From an uncultured Spirochaetota bacterium (GTDB taxonomy: Bacteria > Spirochaetota > Spirochaetia > Treponematales > UBA12059): DNA of 37,713 bases. Below, piece by piece: positions 15,725 to 25,851 of this stretch; position 1 is the stretch's first letter; every line of letters begins with the position of its first letter. The stretch covers positions 1 through 37,713 of the forward strand of contig CALMRC010000122.1 in assembly GCA_937873275.1 (NCBI GenBank), in the 5' to 3' direction. The position numbers and the translations under genes were made by a program. The notes below the pieces were generated by a model that saw only the letters and a list, made by a program, of their open reading frames with translations, searched no databases and had not been told where the DNA came from.

Positions 15725-18169
15725 TCAAGCCCCGTCGGTTGCGAAGAACCGGGCGATCTCGCCGCGGATCCGCTCCAGGGGACCGGTTTCCACCCGACAG
15801 CGCGGCAGGGACTCCAGGAACTGGCTCCCGTACCGCTTGTGGACGATCCGGGAGTCCAGGACCGCCACGACCCCCCGGTCCTCGGAATGGCGGATGAGTC
15901 GGCCGAAGCCCTGTTTGAACCGGAGTACCGCCTCCGGGAGTGAAAGCTCCAGGAAGGGATTGCCCTCCCGGCGTTCGATGGCTTCGGCCCGGGCCTGCTG
16001 GACCGGGTCCGTCGGAACCCGGAAGGGAAGCTTGGCGATGACGACCATGCGCAGGGTATCCCCCGGCGCGTCGACGCCCTCCCAGAAGGAGTCCGTGGCG
16101 AACAGGACGCTGGCCGCGTCGGCCTTGAAGGATTCCAGGAGTCGCCCCCGCTCGTCCTGGCCCTGCCGGAAGGCCGTGATGCCCAGTTCGGACAGGCGGG
16201 GCAGGGCCGCCTCGTAGGAGGAGCGGAGGGAGTCGTAGGAGGTGAAGAGGACCAGGGCGTGCCCCGCCGAGGCTTCCAGGAGCCGGATGACGGCGCGGTC
16301 CACCCAGGCCTGCCACCGGGGATCGTTCGGGGCCGGGGCGTCGTCCGGCAGGGCAACCAGGGCGTTTTCCTCGTAGGGGAAGGGGGAGGGATAGACGGCG
16401 GTCTCCACGTCCTCCTCCGTCCGGGCCAGCCCCACCCGCCGTTTCCAGTAGTCGAAGGAGCCCCCGACGGCCAGGGTCGCGGAGGTGCAGACGACGGAGC
16501 GGTAGGGGTGGAAGACCGCCTCGTTCATCATCCCCGAGAGATCCAGCGGCGTCGCGGTGTACTTGGCGAAGGGCTCCCCCTTGCTGGTCTTCTCCCGGGA
16601 AACCCAGAGCACGGATTCCGGGTACTCCTGGGGCTCCCGGAACTGGGCGCACAGGGAGGCCAGCTCCGAGAGCCTGCGCAGGATGAGCTTGGCCTCGTAC
16701 ACGGACGGGTCCGCCCCGGCCTCCTCCGGGAGGGGATCGAAGAGGTCCTTGAGGAGCTGAGCCAGGGCCACCAGGGCCTTCTCCAGGGCGGACAGGGGCG
16801 CGAAGAGGGACTCCTCCCAGGCGGGTTCGCGCCGGCGGACCCGGAGGGAGGGCTCGGCGGCCAGGAAGGCGACGGTCCGGGTGTCCAGGTCGTCCGCCGC
16901 GGCCCGGACCGCGGCGATCTGCCCGGGAACCTTGGCGAAGAGGTCCGCGGGAAGGCCTTTCAGGTTCTGGATCCGCACCAGGGCCCCGAAACGGCGGTCC
17001 CGCTTGGTGCGGAACAGGCGCCCCAGGGCCCGGAGGACGGAGAACCGGGTCAACTCCTCGGAGAAATAGCTCACCGCGCTGGATTCCATGGCGTGGGCCT
17101 CGTCGAAGACCAGGGCCTGGAAGGGGGGCAAAACCGCGGCGGCCTCGTACCCCGCCCCCCCCATGCGGGCCGCCAGGTCCGCGAACAGCAGGTGGTGGTT
17201 GGCCACGATGAGGTTGGCGTCCGCGGCCTCCCGCTTGGCCCGGAGCACGAAGCAGTCCCCCCGGCGGGAACACCGGAGGCCCAGGCAGGCGTCGGACTCC
17301 GAGCGCACCCGGCTCCAGGTCTCCTCGTCGGGCCAGAAGGCCAGGTCCGCCCGGTCCCCCGTGGGGCTGGCGTCCGCCCAGGCTGCGATCCGGCGGAGGG
17401 GATGCTCGTCCCCGCCCGCCAGGAGTCCCTCCTCGTCCAGGGCCTCGGCCAGGCGGTTCCGGCAGAGATAGTTCCCCCGACCCTTGGCCAGTACGGCCTT
17501 GAGCTTTTTCCGGAAGAGTTCCCGGACCACGGGGATGTCCTTGTCCATGAGCTGGCGCTGGAGGTTCAGGGTGGCGGTGGAAACCACGACCCGATCCCCG
17601 TTGCGGGCCGCCCAGGCGAAGGCCGGCAGTAGGTATGCGTAGGACTTCCCCACCCCGGTACCCGCCTCGGCGGCCAGGACGAGGCCCTCGTTGAAGGCCC
17701 GGGTGACGTGCCGGGCGAGCTCGATCTGGCTCTCCCGGGCCTCGTAGGCGGGGATGCGCCGGGAGAGCTTGCCCCCGGGCTCCAGGACCCCCGCGATCTC
17801 ATCCTCGTCCAGGGCCACCAGGGCCCGGCGTCGGGCGGGCTCCGCGATGACGTAGATCCGCTCCACCGGGTTGTCCACGATGTAGGAGCCGATCCCGCGC
17901 TCCCCGACGGAGGACGCCACGGAAAGGTCCGCCTGGCTGGGCTCCAGGACCCCGGACGGGTGGTTGTGGAGGATCACGTCTCCCCGGTCCAGGTAGGAGG
18001 CCAGGGCCAGGACCTCGTCCTTGCGGCCCCGGGCGGCCACGGTGATCTCCTCCACCCGGCCGTCCTCGTCCAGCCGCCCCGCGGCGAAGACCTCGTTTCC
18101 GCCCGCGTCCGCGATGGCTTCCCGGAGCGCCTCTGCGGCGGAGGCGGTCAGGCGCTCCGAGGCGGTCAT
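15725..18169 (-). CDS. dinG: JAMM (RadC-like) domain fused to a DinG-type Fe-S helicase
   Basis: 814 aa. N-terminal ~20-115 is a complete JAMM/MPN+ metallo-domain: Glu26 (GNEVFAAG), H68-x-H70, S78 and D81, spaced exactly HxHx7SxxD within LHNHPSGVLEPSQAD, which is RadC-like. A superfamily 2 XPD/DinG helicase follows: Walker A EAGTGVGKS (~168-176), and four Fe-S cysteines (YLC, ACLGLRC, GDCF) before IVANHHLLFADL. The DEAH box is LVFDEAH, with C-terminal motifs VLFATDSFWEGVDAPG and GFGRLIRHSEDRG. DinG unwinds D-loops, R-loops and G4 DNA 5'-3'; some Gram-positive DinG proteins carry an exonuclease instead. Start ATG 18169 overlaps the PNP stop; upstream in-frame sequence is a shadow of that gene. 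Confidence 0.93.
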   Translation of the reverse strand: MTASERLTASAAEALREAIADAGGNEVFAAGRLDEDGRVEEITVAARGRKDEVLALASYLDRGDVILHNHPSGVLEPSQADLSVASSVGERGIGSYIVDNPVERIYVIAEPARRRALVALDEDEIAGVLEPGGKLSRRIPAYEARESQIELARHVTRAFNEGLVLAAEAGTGVGKSYAYLLPAFAWAARNGDRVVVSTATLNLQRQLMDKDIPVVRELFRKKLKAVLAKGRGNYLCRNRLAEALDEEGLLAGGDEHPLRRIAAWADASPTGDRADLAFWPDEETWSRVRSESDACLGLRCSRRGDCFVLRAKREAADANLIVANHHLLFADLAARMGGAGYEAAAVLPPFQALVFDEAHAMESSAVSYFSEELTRFSVLRALGRLFRTKRDRRFGALVRIQNLKGLPADLFAKVPGQIAAVRAAADDLDTRTVAFLAAEPSLRVRRREPAWEESLFAPLSALEKALVALAQLLKDLFDPLPEEAGADPSVYEAKLILRRLSELASLCAQFREPQEYPESVLWVSREKTSKGEPFAKYTATPLDLSGMMNEAVFHPYRSVVCTSATLAVGGSFDYWKRRVGLARTEEDVETAVYPSPFPYEENALVALPDDAPAPNDPRWQAWVDRAVIRLLEASAGHALVLFTSYDSLRSSYEAALPRLSELGITAFRQGQDERGRLLESFKADAASVLFATDSFWEGVDAPGDTLRMVVIAKLPFRVPTDPVQQARAEAIERREGNPFLELSLPEAVLRFKQGFGRLIRHSEDRGVVAVLDSRIVHKRYGSQFLESLPRCRVETGPLERIRGEIARFFATDGA

Positions 18170-18978
18170 GCCAGCTTGGCGAGTATCTTGAGGAGCAGGG
18201 CCTTGAGCTCGGACTCCGCGCGCTTGCCGACCTCGACCACCTCGGCGTGGGCCAGGGGTGTCTTGCTGATGCCCGCGGCCATGTTGGTCACGCAGGAGAT
18301 GCCCAGCACCCGCATGCCCAGGTACCGGGCGGCGGTGGCCTCGGGCACGGTGGACATGCCCACCAGGTCCGCCCCGAGGGTCCGGAGCATACGGATCTCC
18401 GCGGGGGTCTCGTAGGATGGACCGGTCAGTCCCGCGTAGACCCCCTCCTTGAGGGGCTTCTCCGCGCAGCTCCAGGCAAGGGCCCGGAGGTCCTTGGAGT
18501 AGACCTCGCTCATGTCGAAGAAACGCTCCCCCAGGGGCTTGCCGGAGGGATCCGAGGGATTCGGCCCGATGAAGGCGTTCGTCCCCATCAGGTTGATGTG
18601 GTCCTGGATGAGCACGAGGTCCCCGGGAACGTACTTGGTGTTGATGCCCCCCGCTGCGTTCGTGAGGATCAGGTTCTGGACCCCCAGGGCCTTCAGGAAA
18701 AAGATCGGGAGAACCACGTCGTCCATCGGGTGCCCTTCGTAGAAATGGAAGCGTCCCGCCAGGATCGCGGCGTCCTTCGACAGGCACAGGAGCCCCTTGT
18801 GCCCCTGCACGGTGGGCCGCGGAAACTCGGGAATCTCGGAATAGGGAATCTCCTTGAATCCCAGACCCTCCACGATGCCCGACAGCCCGGAGCCCAGGAT
18901 CACGGCGGTCCGGGGTCGGTACTCCGGGGGAATCGCCGCGGCCGCCCTCTCCACTCGCTCTCCATATCCCTGCTTCAT
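18166..18978 (-). CDS. punA: Purine nucleoside phosphorylase (trimeric type)
   Basis: 270 aa, the size of trimeric PNP-I. It cleaves guanosine and inosine-type nucleosides with phosphate to the base plus (deoxy)ribose-1-phosphate. Motifs in order: ILGSGLSG, a PTVQGHKG phosphate-binding region, [63 protein letters not shown] (purine-binding Glu and the M-S-T-V-P-E block), then CVTNMAAG. The purine-site residue that separates trimeric PNP from MTAP lies in [13 protein letters not shown]. The Asn there (VTN) favours 6-oxopurines. Start ATG 18978 overlaps the MCP stop; the end overlaps dinG. The pairing with a chemoreceptor is unexplained. Confidence 0.95.
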   Translation of the reverse strand: MKQGYGERVERAAAAIPPEYRPRTAVILGSGLSGIVEGLGFKEIPYSEIPEFPRPTVQGHKGLLCLSKDAAILAGRFHFYEGHPMDDVVLPIFFLKALGVQNLILTNAAGGINTKYVPGDLVLIQDHINLMGTNAFIGPNPSDPSGKPLGERFFDMSEVYSKDLRALAWSCAEKPLKEGVYAGLTGPSYETPAEIRMLRTLGADLVGMSTVPEATAARYLGMRVLGISCVTNMAAGISKTPLAHAEVVEVGKRAESELKALLLKILAKLA

Positions 18979-20897
18979 ACGGTTTCCCTCCCTTTCGACG
19001 ATTCCCCGGCGGCCGATCCGTCCGGCTCCGGACCGGATCCCTCGGAAACCTTGAACCGGGCGACGAGCTCCCGGAGCCTCCGGACGGATTCCGAGTTTTC
19101 CGTGCCCGCCCGGGAGATGGCCTCGGCGGCCTTGTAGATCTCGTTGATACCGATCGTGATCTCCTCCATGCCGTTCTTGGTCTCCGAGGAGTAGTCGGAC
19201 ATCCGGCCCATGGCGTCCGAGATCGCGGCCACCCGGTCGTTCATCTCCCGGCTGGAGCCCTTGACCTCCTCGGTGGTGCTCACCAGGGTGCCCAGGGCCT
19301 CCAGGACCTCCCGGGCGCCCAGGGACAGCTCGTGGGTAGTGTTCTTCATCTCCGACATGGAGTCCGCCACATCCTTGACCTTCTCCACGATCTGCGTGAA
19401 GGCGGTGCCGGTCCGCTCGGTGCTCGCCTCGGATACCTTGATATACCCCATGACCTCTCCCAGGGAGTGGGTGATCTGGGCGGCGCTCTCGGCGCTGGAT
19501 TCCGCAAGGTTCCGGATCTCGTCGGCCACGACGGCGAACCCCTTGCCGTATTCGCCCGCGTGGGCCGCCTCGATGGCGGCGTTCATGGCCAGGAGGTTGG
19601 TCTTGGAGGCGATGCCCTGGATGATCTCGATCATCTCCAGGATGACCCCCGCGGACTGGGCGACCTTCTTGATGACCTGCTCGGTCTCCTCCATCTCCGT
19701 CTGGCCGCCCTGGGCCGTCGTCTCCAGCTCCGTCGAGATGCGGAGCTTCTCCTCCGCGGTCTTGGCTATGTTGTTGATGGACGCCCCCATCTGCTCGATG
19801 CTGGCGCTGGACTGGGTGATGGCCGCGGCCTGGTTCTGGATCAGCTCCGCCAGACGGCCGATGTAGTCCCGCAGGTCCCGGGCGGAGGTGGCGCTGTCCG
19901 AGATCTCCTCGTCCAGGCGGACGATCTTGTCCTTCATGTGCTCCGTGTTCGTCCGGATCTCGTGGAGGCTGGCGGCGGTCTCCTCGGAGCTGGCGGCCAG
20001 GTCCAGGGAGATGGCGCCCACGCCGTCGGATTCCGACTTCACCCGCTGGACCATGGATTCCAGGGTCCCGATGAAGTCGTTGAAGTAGTCCGCGACCTTC
20101 CCGATCTCGTCCCGGGCGCTTACCGCGGCCCGGACCGTCAGGTCCCCGCCCGCGGAACGCTCGAAGGCGAGGACGTATCCCGCGATCGGCCGGAGGACCA
20201 GCCGGACCACCAGGAAGAGGCTGGCGCCCAGCAGGGCCATCACCGTGAGGGTGAAGGCGGCGATGTTCCGGATCGCCTGGCTTCGGGCCTCCGAGGCGGC
20301 CCCCAGGGAGCTGATGATCTCGAAGGCGCCGTGCACCTCCCCGACCTTCCAGCCTTCCCGGACGCCGCCCACCGGATCCGGGCTGCCCGCGGGGTCCCCG
20401 TGGCAGATCATGCATTCCCGGGTCAGGCGGATCGGCCGGAAATACCGGACCTGGAAGCGTTCCCGGACGACGTATTCCTCCAGGGTTCCCGATTCCAGGG
20501 CCTTCAGGGCCTCGATCTCCGGACCCGCGGGGACGTTGGCGGGATTCCGGGGGGAAAATTTAGGCACCCTCAGGAGGTACCGGTTCGATTCCGCGTTCCG
20601 GCTGGCCACGTCGATGGCCGAAAGGATGGGCACCGCGGCGAGGATCTTCTCCCGATCCCCCTCCGCGGCCAGCTCCTCCAGGTCCCGGATGACACCCATG
20701 TCGAGCTTTGCCGCCATGGCGTCCCGGGTGGCTTCGGCGGTCATGACGATGATCCGGCTCTTTTCCAGGATCGAAGTATAGGCCATCTTGGCGATGTCCC
20801 CGATGTACACCAGGGCGATCAACACCGCGATCACGGCGATTCCCGCCAGGGTGATGCTAAGCACTTTCGCCTTCAGGCTCAGGTCGCGAATCCTCAT
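18975..20897 (-). CDS. Methyl-accepting chemotaxis protein with a periplasmic CxxCH heme-type sensor domain
   Basis: 640 aa. TM1 ~12-32, periplasmic domain ~33-210, TM2 ~212-234, HAMP ~235-290, then a long cytoplasmic signalling coil. The hairpin tip ([42 protein letters not shown]) is diagnostic of MCPs. The periplasmic domain ends in a CxxCH site (C162, C165, H166 in [17 protein letters not shown]), as in DUF3365 (Tll0287-like) sensors that bind c-type heme. It probably senses redox state, oxygen or NO-like ligands and signals to CheA/CheW. Start ATG 20897 has AGGAG 5 bases upstream and a promoter at 20940-20968. It heads the MCP-punA-dinG operon. Confidence 0.95.
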   Translation of the reverse strand: MRIRDLSLKAKVLSITLAGIAVIAVLIALVYIGDIAKMAYTSILEKSRIIVMTAEATRDAMAAKLDMGVIRDLEELAAEGDREKILAAVPILSAIDVASRNAESNRYLLRVPKFSPRNPANVPAGPEIEALKALESGTLEEYVVRERFQVRYFRPIRLTRECMICHGDPAGSPDPVGGVREGWKVGEVHGAFEIISSLGAASEARSQAIRNIAAFTLTVMALLGASLFLVVRLVLRPIAGYVLAFERSAGGDLTVRAAVSARDEIGKVADYFNDFIGTLESMVQRVKSESDGVGAISLDLAASSEETAASLHEIRTNTEHMKDKIVRLDEEISDSATSARDLRDYIGRLAELIQNQAAAITQSSASIEQMGASINNIAKTAEEKLRISTELETTAQGGQTEMEETEQVIKKVAQSAGVILEMIEIIQGIASKTNLLAMNAAIEAAHAGEYGKGFAVVADEIRNLAESSAESAAQITHSLGEVMGYIKVSEASTERTGTAFTQIVEKVKDVADSMSEMKNTTHELSLGAREVLEALGTLVSTTEEVKGSSREMNDRVAAISDAMGRMSDYSSETKNGMEEITIGINEIYKAAEAISRAGTENSESVRRLRELVARFKVSEGSGPEPDGSAAGESSKGRETV

Positions 20898-20939
20898 CCG
20901 GGCTCCTCTTGGCATCAAAGGAACGTTGCTCCGGAAACC

Positions 20940-20968
20940 AGTATATCCGGGGCCGCCGGGCGTCGCAA
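20940..20968 (-). promoter_or_regulatory. Promoter of the MCP-punA-dinG operon
   Basis: Minus strand: -35 TTGCGA (20963-20968), 17-base spacer, -10 TATACT (20940-20945). Start expected near 20933, leader ~36 bases ending in AAGAGGAG before ATG 20897. Confidence 0.75.
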
Positions 20969-21212
20969 GTTCGGGGTCGAAAGCTCCGCCCGGTCGGTCC
21001 TTTATTAATTACAGGTATACGTATTACTATAGGAGTGTCGGATACCGGACTCCGGCGGATACTCCGTCCCTCGAAGGCGCGGTTTTCCTGTGTGGATACC
21101 CGCCGCCTCCGCCGATATTGAAACGAAGGGGTCGATTTCTCGGCTCGAGCCTTGATACCCGCGAAACCGCGGTCTTCGCCGAACCCGAAGGCCGACCGGG
21201 AACAGGAACGAG
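20969..21212 (+). promoter_or_regulatory. Leader and AT-rich promoter island of the repeat-protein operon
   Basis: Intergenic DNA between divergent genes. Bases ~21001-21032 are a sharply AT-rich island holding TTATTA (21002-21007), a 17-base spacer and TACTAT (21025-21030), a weak promoter on this strand, plus GTATAC. It implies a ~175-base leader. I see no riboswitch I recognise and no small gene. AGGAACGAG precedes ATG 21213. Confidence 0.4.
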
Positions 21213-24200
21213 ATGACGACAGGCCAGAAGGCTTCCTTGAGTCTCCTCATTAGCGTGGTCCTGTTCGCGGGATTCGCGGTCCTGGGCTATTCCGGCCTCT
21301 TCGAGGCCGTGCAGACCCGGTTCTACAACCCCCGGGTGGCCTCGGCGGTGAACAAGTCCCTGGAAACCGTCGCCCGGGAATCCGAGACCTACCATTCCGT
21401 CCTGTCCGGACGCTTCCGATCCATCCTGGCCCTGGATTTCGTCCGACGGAGCGTCCTGCCGAACCAGAGTTCCGAGGACATCTTCAATCGCGCGTCCGCC
21501 TTCGGCCGCCTGGCGGAGGAAACCCCCGGCCTCCTGGGGGTGCGCCTGGTCGACGCGGACGGGAAGCGCATCCACTTCAGCACCTTCGAGGGGGATATCC
21601 TGCGCCGGGAGGAATTCCGGCAAGTCTACCGGAATTACGGCGACGAGGACACGCCCCTGGAGACCTTGGCCGTGCCGGACGGCGGTCCCGGCGCCGTCCG
21701 AATCCTGGAAGCCTCCAACTCCTTCGTCTACGCCTTCCCCTTCCGGGATTCCTTCGACGCGTACCGGGGCACCGCGCTCTTCCAGGTGACCCGGTCCGGG
21801 CTCCAGGAATACCTGGTCAAGGTGGGCGCCCTCCCGGTGGGGGAGGATTTCCTGCTGTTGGACGGCCGGGGCCTCCTGTTCGGAGCCCCCCGCCAAGGTC
21901 GCGCGGAGCTGACCGGAAGAGTGGCGGAGCTCTGGTCCGGACGTCTGGATTCGGAGCCCATTCCCGTGGGGTCCACGGAGGGGTCCGAAGAGCTGGTGCT
22001 CTTCTCCGTCCGTACGGAAGACCGGCTCTACGGCCGCATCGCCCCGTCCTCGTGGTTCATCCTTCCCAATTCCATGCGGATCGTGTTCCTGGGCACCTTC
22101 TTCGTGACCGCCTACCTCCTGTCCTTCCTCCTCCTGAACCTTCGCCAGGAAGACCTGGCGGTCATCTCCCACCGGGTCAAGAGCCTCCAGATCGGCCTGC
22201 TGGAGGAATACCTGGACCGGAAGGGCGACATGGACTTCGCCCGATGGAAGAACGAGCTGGAAGCGCGTAAGGGCGAGGTTCGCGCCGAGATCCGGGCCGG
22301 GATCGGCCGGATCCGCAAGTCCCGCCGCGCCCAGGTGGACGACCTGATCGATCGGGGCTGGGACGAGATCCTTCAGATCCTGGGAGCCCGGGCGGCTCCT
22401 TCCGACCAGCAGATCGACATCGCCCGCATCGAGGGCTTGCTGCGTCAGGCCCTGTCCAACGGATCCCTCGTGGTGTCCTCCCCGGTCCCGGTTACCGGCA
22501 AGAAGCCGAAACCCGCCTCGCCGCGGGCTCCGGAAGCCGAGGCCGTCGAAGAGGCGGAAGCCCTCGAGGAAGCCGAAGCCGTCGAGGAAGTCGAGGCGGT
22601 CGAAGAGGCGGAAGCCGTCGAGGAAGCCGAGGCGGTCGAGGAAGCCGAAGCCGTCGAAGAAGCGGAAGCCCCCGAGGAAGCCGAGGCGGTCGAGGAAGCG
22701 GAATCCGTCGAGGAAGCCGAGGCGGTCGAGGTAGCCGAGGCCGTCGAGGAAGCCGAGGCGGTCGAGGAAGCGGAATCCGTCGAGGAAGTCGAGGCGGTCG
22801 AGGAAGCCGAAGCCGTCGAGGAAGTCGAGGCGGTCGAGGAAGCCGAAGCCGTCGAGGAAGCCGAAGCCGTCGAGGAAGCCGAAGTCGTCGAGGAAGCGGA
22901 AGCCCTCGAGGAAGCCGAGGCCGTCGAAGAGGCGGAAGCGGTCGAGGAAGCGGAGGCCGTCGAGGAAGCCGAGGCTGTCGAGGTAGCCGAGGCCGTCGAA
23001 GAAGCGGAATCCGTCGAGGAAGTCGAGGCGCTCGAGGAAGCCGAGGCGGTCGAGGAAGCGGAAGCCCTCGAGGAAGCCGAGGCCGTCGAAGAGGCGGAAG
23101 CCCTCGATGAAGTCGAGGCGGTCGAGGAAGCCGAGGCCGTCGAAGAGGCGGAAGCCCTCGAGGAAGCCGAGGCCGTCGAGGCGCTCGAGGAAGCCGAGGC
23201 GGTCGAGGAGGCCGAATCCGTCGAGGAAGCGGAATCGGGCGGGGCGGAAGAAATGCCCACCCTGGCCGAAGTCGAAACCCTCGCGTTCGACCGATCCGTC
23301 CAGGATTGGGAGGATATTCCCGATACGGAATCCGCCGAACTTCCATCCCTAGACCTCGCGTCTCCCCTGGAGGATGCCCTCCGGACCATGGAAGAGGCCC
23401 CGACGGAGGAATCGGAATCTTCGGACATTATTGCATCCGGAGAAATCGCCCCGGAACCGCAGGATATGCAGGAAGCCGAGGAGGCGGAATTCCTGGAGGA
23501 TCTTTCGGAAGGCGAAGTTCTCGATGCCCGGAATCTCGTCCCGAGGTCCGCGGAGGCGGCTTCCGAGCGGGCCGCGGACCGGGCTCATGCGCTCTCGGGG
23601 GAGGACGAGGATATCCCGGTGATCCCGGAAGACCTCGGACTCGAGCTGGTGGATGAGACGGAGCTTTCCGAGATCAGCGAATATCTCGATGTCGAGGGAA
23701 CCCGCCTGGCGGCGCTCCAGGCTGCCGAAAGCCTCCAGGAGGCCCTGCCCACCCTCGAATTCGAAACGGCCGAGGGTGCGGCCGAGATAGAAGAAGAGGC
23801 CGGGATCGTCGAAGAGGCGGAGGCGGTCGAGGAGATCGAGGAAGCCGAGGTCTTCGAGGAAGCCGAAGTCGTCGAGGAAGTCGAAGTCGTCGAGGAAGTC
23901 GAGGCGATCGAGGAAGCCGAATCCGTCGAGGAAGCCGAATCCGTTGAGGAAGCCGAGGCGGTCGAGGAAGCTGATGCCGTCGAGGAATCCGAGGCGGTCG
24001 AGGAAGTCGAGGCGGTCGAGGAAGCCGAGGCGGTCGAGGAAGTCGAGGCGATCGAGGAAGTCGAGGCGATCGAAGAGGCCGAAGCCGTCGAGGAAACCGA
24101 GGTCTTCGAGGAGGCCGAAGCCGTCGAGGAATCCGAAGCCGTTGAGGAAGCCGAGGCGGTCGAGGAAGCCGAGGTGGTCGAGGAAGCCGAAGCGGTCGAG

Positions 24201-25013
24201 GAAGCCGAGGTCTTCGAGGAGGCCGAAGCGGTCGAGGAAGCCGAGGTCTTCGAAGAGGCCGAAGCCGTCGAGGAAGCCGAAGCCGTCGAGGAAGCCGAGG
24301 CGCTCGAGGAAGCCGAAGTCGCCGAGGAGGCCGAAGCGGTCGAGGAGGTCGTTGAAGCCGCCCAGTCTGTCGACCTGTCCGAGTTCGGGTTCGCCGGCAC
24401 CGTCGCGGGAATTCCCGACAACGACCTGCTGTCCCGGATCGAAGCCATGGAGTTCCCCGGATCCTCGTCCCAGGAGGCGGAGGAACTCCTCGAAGAGGTC
24501 GAGTTCGAAGTGTTCCTGAGCACCCTGGACCTTTCCGCCCTGGAGGGTTGGAACGACGAGGAGGGATTCCTCGACTTCGACCTGGCGGCGATCCGGGAAG
24601 ACATTCGGGAAGAGGAACTCGACGATATCCCCCTTGTCGGGGACGAGGTGGAGATCCTTTCCGACGAGGATCGCGAACGTTTGGAGGAGCTTCCCGCCTT
24701 CGAGGCTCCGGAATCGTCCGCGGAACTGGAAGCCTCCGTCGGCGCTATGCCCGCCTACGAGTACGTACCCTTCGACCGGCGCATCGTCTTCGCGTTCCAG
24801 CCCCAGGAGGGGGAACTGGAGAATCTCGGGGACGGGGACCTCCCGGAGGCGGAACCCTTGGAGGATTTCGTCGAGGAGGATGTCTCCGACGCGGAGGTGA
24901 TCGTCCTGGAGGACGGGATCTACACGATAAACCGGGACGCTGTAGCCCAGGACGGCACGAAGGACCCCTCCCTGGCCGCCCTCGCCGACGAGGTCCTGAA
25001 GAATCGATCCTGA
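21213..25013 (+). CDS. Large membrane-anchored protein with two acidic hexapeptide-repeat blocks
   Basis: 1266 aa. TM1 ~8-29, an extracytoplasmic domain ~30-287 with a Cache-like look (long N-terminal helix, strands [16 protein letters not shown] and [17 protein letters not shown]), and TM2 ~288-310. A basic cytoplasmic helix region follows (~311-420). Repeat block 1 (~440-677) has about 39 copies of a six-residue EAEAVE-type unit. An acidic unique linker separates it from block 2 (~866-1050), with about 31 looser copies. The C-terminal domain (~1055-1266) is acidic, with DLSEFGFAG and [13 protein letters not shown]. No catalytic motif is seen. The repeats would form a long charged helix or disordered spacer. 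It may be a sensor or scaffold linking the envelope to the cytoplasm (guess). Shine-Dalgarno AGGAACGAG precedes ATG. Confidence 0.85.
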   Translation: MTTGQKASLSLLISVVLFAGFAVLGYSGLFEAVQTRFYNPRVASAVNKSLETVARESETYHSVLSGRFRSILALDFVRRSVLPNQSSEDIFNRASAFGRLAEETPGLLGVRLVDADGKRIHFSTFEGDILRREEFRQVYRNYGDEDTPLETLAVPDGGPGAVRILEASNSFVYAFPFRDSFDAYRGTALFQVTRSGLQEYLVKVGALPVGEDFLLLDGRGLLFGAPRQGRAELTGRVAELWSGRLDSEPIPVGSTEGSEELVLFSVRTEDRLYGRIAPSSWFILPNSMRIVFLGTFFVTAYLLSFLLLNLRQEDLAVISHRVKSLQIGLLEEYLDRKGDMDFARWKNELEARKGEVRAEIRAGIGRIRKSRRAQVDDLIDRGWDEILQILGARAAPSDQQIDIARIEGLLRQALSNGSLVVSSPVPVTGKKPKPASPRAPEAEAVEEAEALEEAEAVEEVEAVEEAEAVEEAEAVEEAEAVEEAEAPEEAEAVEEAESVEEAEAVEVAEAVEEAEAVEEAESVEEVEAVEEAEAVEEVEAVEEAEAVEEAEAVEEAEVVEEAEALEEAEAVEEAEAVEEAEAVEEAEAVEVAEAVEEAESVEEVEALEEAEAVEEAEALEEAEAVEEAEALDEVEAVEEAEAVEEAEALEEAEAVEALEEAEAVEEAESVEEAESGGAEEMPTLAEVETLAFDRSVQDWEDIPDTESAELPSLDLASPLEDALRTMEEAPTEESESSDIIASGEIAPEPQDMQEAEEAEFLEDLSEGEVLDARNLVPRSAEAASERAADRAHALSGEDEDIPVIPEDLGLELVDETELSEISEYLDVEGTRLAALQAAESLQEALPTLEFETAEGAAEIEEEAGIVEEAEAVEEIEEAEVFEEAEVVEEVEVVEEVEAIEEAESVEEAESVEEAEAVEEADAVEESEAVEEVEAVEEAEAVEEVEAIEEVEAIEEAEAVEETEVFEEAEAVEESEAVEEAEAVEEAEVVEEAEAVEEAEVFEEAEAVEEAEVFEEAEAVEEAEAVEEAEALEEAEVAEEAEAVEEVVEAAQSVDLSEFGFAGTVAGIPDNDLLSRIEAMEFPGSSSQEAEELLEEVEFEVFLSTLDLSALEGWNDEEGFLDFDLAAIREDIREEELDDIPLVGDEVEILSDEDRERLEELPAFEAPESSAELEASVGAMPAYEYVPFDRRIVFAFQPQEGELENLGDGDLPEAEPLEDFVEEDVSDAEVIVLEDGIYTINRDAVAQDGTKDPSLAALADEVLKNRS
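22532..23239 (+). repeat. In-frame 18-bp tandem repeat, block 1 (~39 units)
   Basis: Unit GAAGCCGAGGCGGTCGAG and variants, encoding E-A-E-A-V-E. Substitutions are mostly at V (L, P), at the third/fourth positions (V, S), and in synonymous Ala codons. One half unit (Ala-Leu-Glu, 9 bases) near 23180 breaks the register without breaking the frame. Copy number was counted from the translation. Confidence 0.9.
23809..24360 (+). repeat. In-frame 18-bp tandem repeat, block 2 (~31 units)
   Basis: Same 18-bp unit as block 1 but more diverged, with [18 protein letters not shown] and ETEVFE variants. There is a 9-base half unit (Glu-Ile-Glu) near its start. It is separated from block 1 by ~570 bases of non-repeat coding sequence. 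Confidence 0.9.
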
Positions 25014-25021
25014 GCCCCCGT

Positions 25022-25037
25022 CGGGAACGGTTTCCCG
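25022..25037 (+). terminator. Weak terminator-like hairpin after the repeat protein
   Basis: CGGGAA-CGGT-TTCCCG, a perfect 6-bp stem 8 bases after the stop. No U-tract follows, so it is at best a partial terminator. Confidence 0.25.
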
Positions 25038-25054
25038 GCACCTTCCGGCATCCC

Positions 25055-25083
25055 TTGACACCGCCGCCGGCAGTCCGTAGGCT
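25055..25083 (+). promoter_or_regulatory. Strong leaderless-type promoter before the 25090 gene
   Basis: Consensus -35 TTGACA (25055-25060), 17-base spacer, -10 TAGGCT (25078-25083), then 6 bases to GTG 25090. Transcription should begin at the GTG. Confidence 0.7.
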
Positions 25084-25089
25084 CTCCCC

Positions 25090-25851
25090 GTGAACGAATC
25101 CAGGATATTCGGAATCTTCCTCGTCCGCAGGCGCTCGGGACAGACCCTGATCCTCCATCCGTTCCGGCCCGGGGGGGATGTCTTCCGGGATCCGGACCAG
25201 GTCGTCCTGGACGGGCGGTACGCCTCGGAACCGGCTCCCGGGGAGGCGGAAACGATCCGTACGACCCTTCACGCGGAATTGGAGAAAGGCCTTCGAAGGG
25301 ACGCCCTGGATCGGGGCTTCTATCCCCGTCTCCTTCTTTCCGCCGCGATCTTTCTCTTTCTATATCTCTTCCTGTCCATCGTGATCCGGGATCCCGTTCC
25401 GCTGGTCGACGAGCTCCTCGTGGGGGGGCTCGGAGCCTTCGCGGCCTGGTTCGCCCTGGAACGGAGGTCCTTGTCGTCCGACTCGTTCGCCCGCAAGTCG
25501 GCGGCCCTCCGAAGGGCCCTGGATTCCTCGATGTTCCGGCCCAGCCGGTCCGCGGCCTACCTGGAGGAGATCCTGCAGGATGCGGAAACCCTGGATCCGG
25601 ATCGCCTGGCTGAGTACCCGATCGCCGTGGCGGAAGGGTTCTCCGAGGAGGATATCGGGGAACTCGCGGAGCTTGCCGCCGTCCTCGAGTCCCGCATTTC
25701 CCCGGAGGACGCGGCGGAGGCGCGCCGGTCCCTCGCAGGACGGGAGGACCTGCCTCGATTGATCCGCCGGATGTCCGGCCGGAAGAAGGCGGATCTCCCG
25801 ATCCTGGTTTCCTACCTCCGGATCCGGGCCCTGGTGGGAGCCGGCGATTGA
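25090..25851 (+). CDS. Hypothetical membrane protein
   Basis: 253 aa, not recognised. The N-terminal ~75 residues are soluble (strand-rich start [21 protein letters not shown]), then two close membrane helices (~79-97 [19 protein letters not shown] and ~107-123 [15 protein letters not shown]). The cytoplasmic helical C-terminal half (~125-253) has acidic patches and an [15 protein letters not shown] end. No catalytic motif is seen. GTG start directly behind a promoter, so probably leaderless. TGA overlaps the TTG start of the next membrane protein, so the two are likely made together. Confidence 0.75.
   Translation: MNESRIFGIFLVRRRSGQTLILHPFRPGGDVFRDPDQVVLDGRYASEPAPGEAETIRTTLHAELEKGLRRDALDRGFYPRLLLSAAIFLFLYLFLSIVIRDPVPLVDELLVGGLGAFAAWFALERRSLSSDSFARKSAALRRALDSSMFRPSRSAAYLEEILQDAETLDPDRLAEYPIAVAEGFSEEDIGELAELAAVLESRISPEDAAEARRSLAGREDLPRLIRRMSGRKKADLPILVSYLRIRALVGAGD

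Noticed and set aside
20969-21212. Riboswitch (e.g. c-di-GMP type) in the long leader of the repeat protein
   Set aside because: No recognisable conserved core; only an AT-rich island and ordinary GC-rich sequence.
22445-23428. Long minus-strand frames across repeat block 1 (Ser/Ala- and Pro/Arg-rich products)
   Set aside because: The 18-bp unit has no stop in these frames, so they stay open by periodicity; low-complexity products with no start signal.
22532-24360. CRISPR-like array
   Set aside because: Tandem 18-bp units without unique spacers, inside a coding frame.
23349-25061. 570-aa minus-strand frame with LDGFGF-like repeats
   Set aside because: Antisense of repeat block 2 and flanks; the plus-strand gene has signal/TM structure, Shine-Dalgarno and a coherent domain layout.
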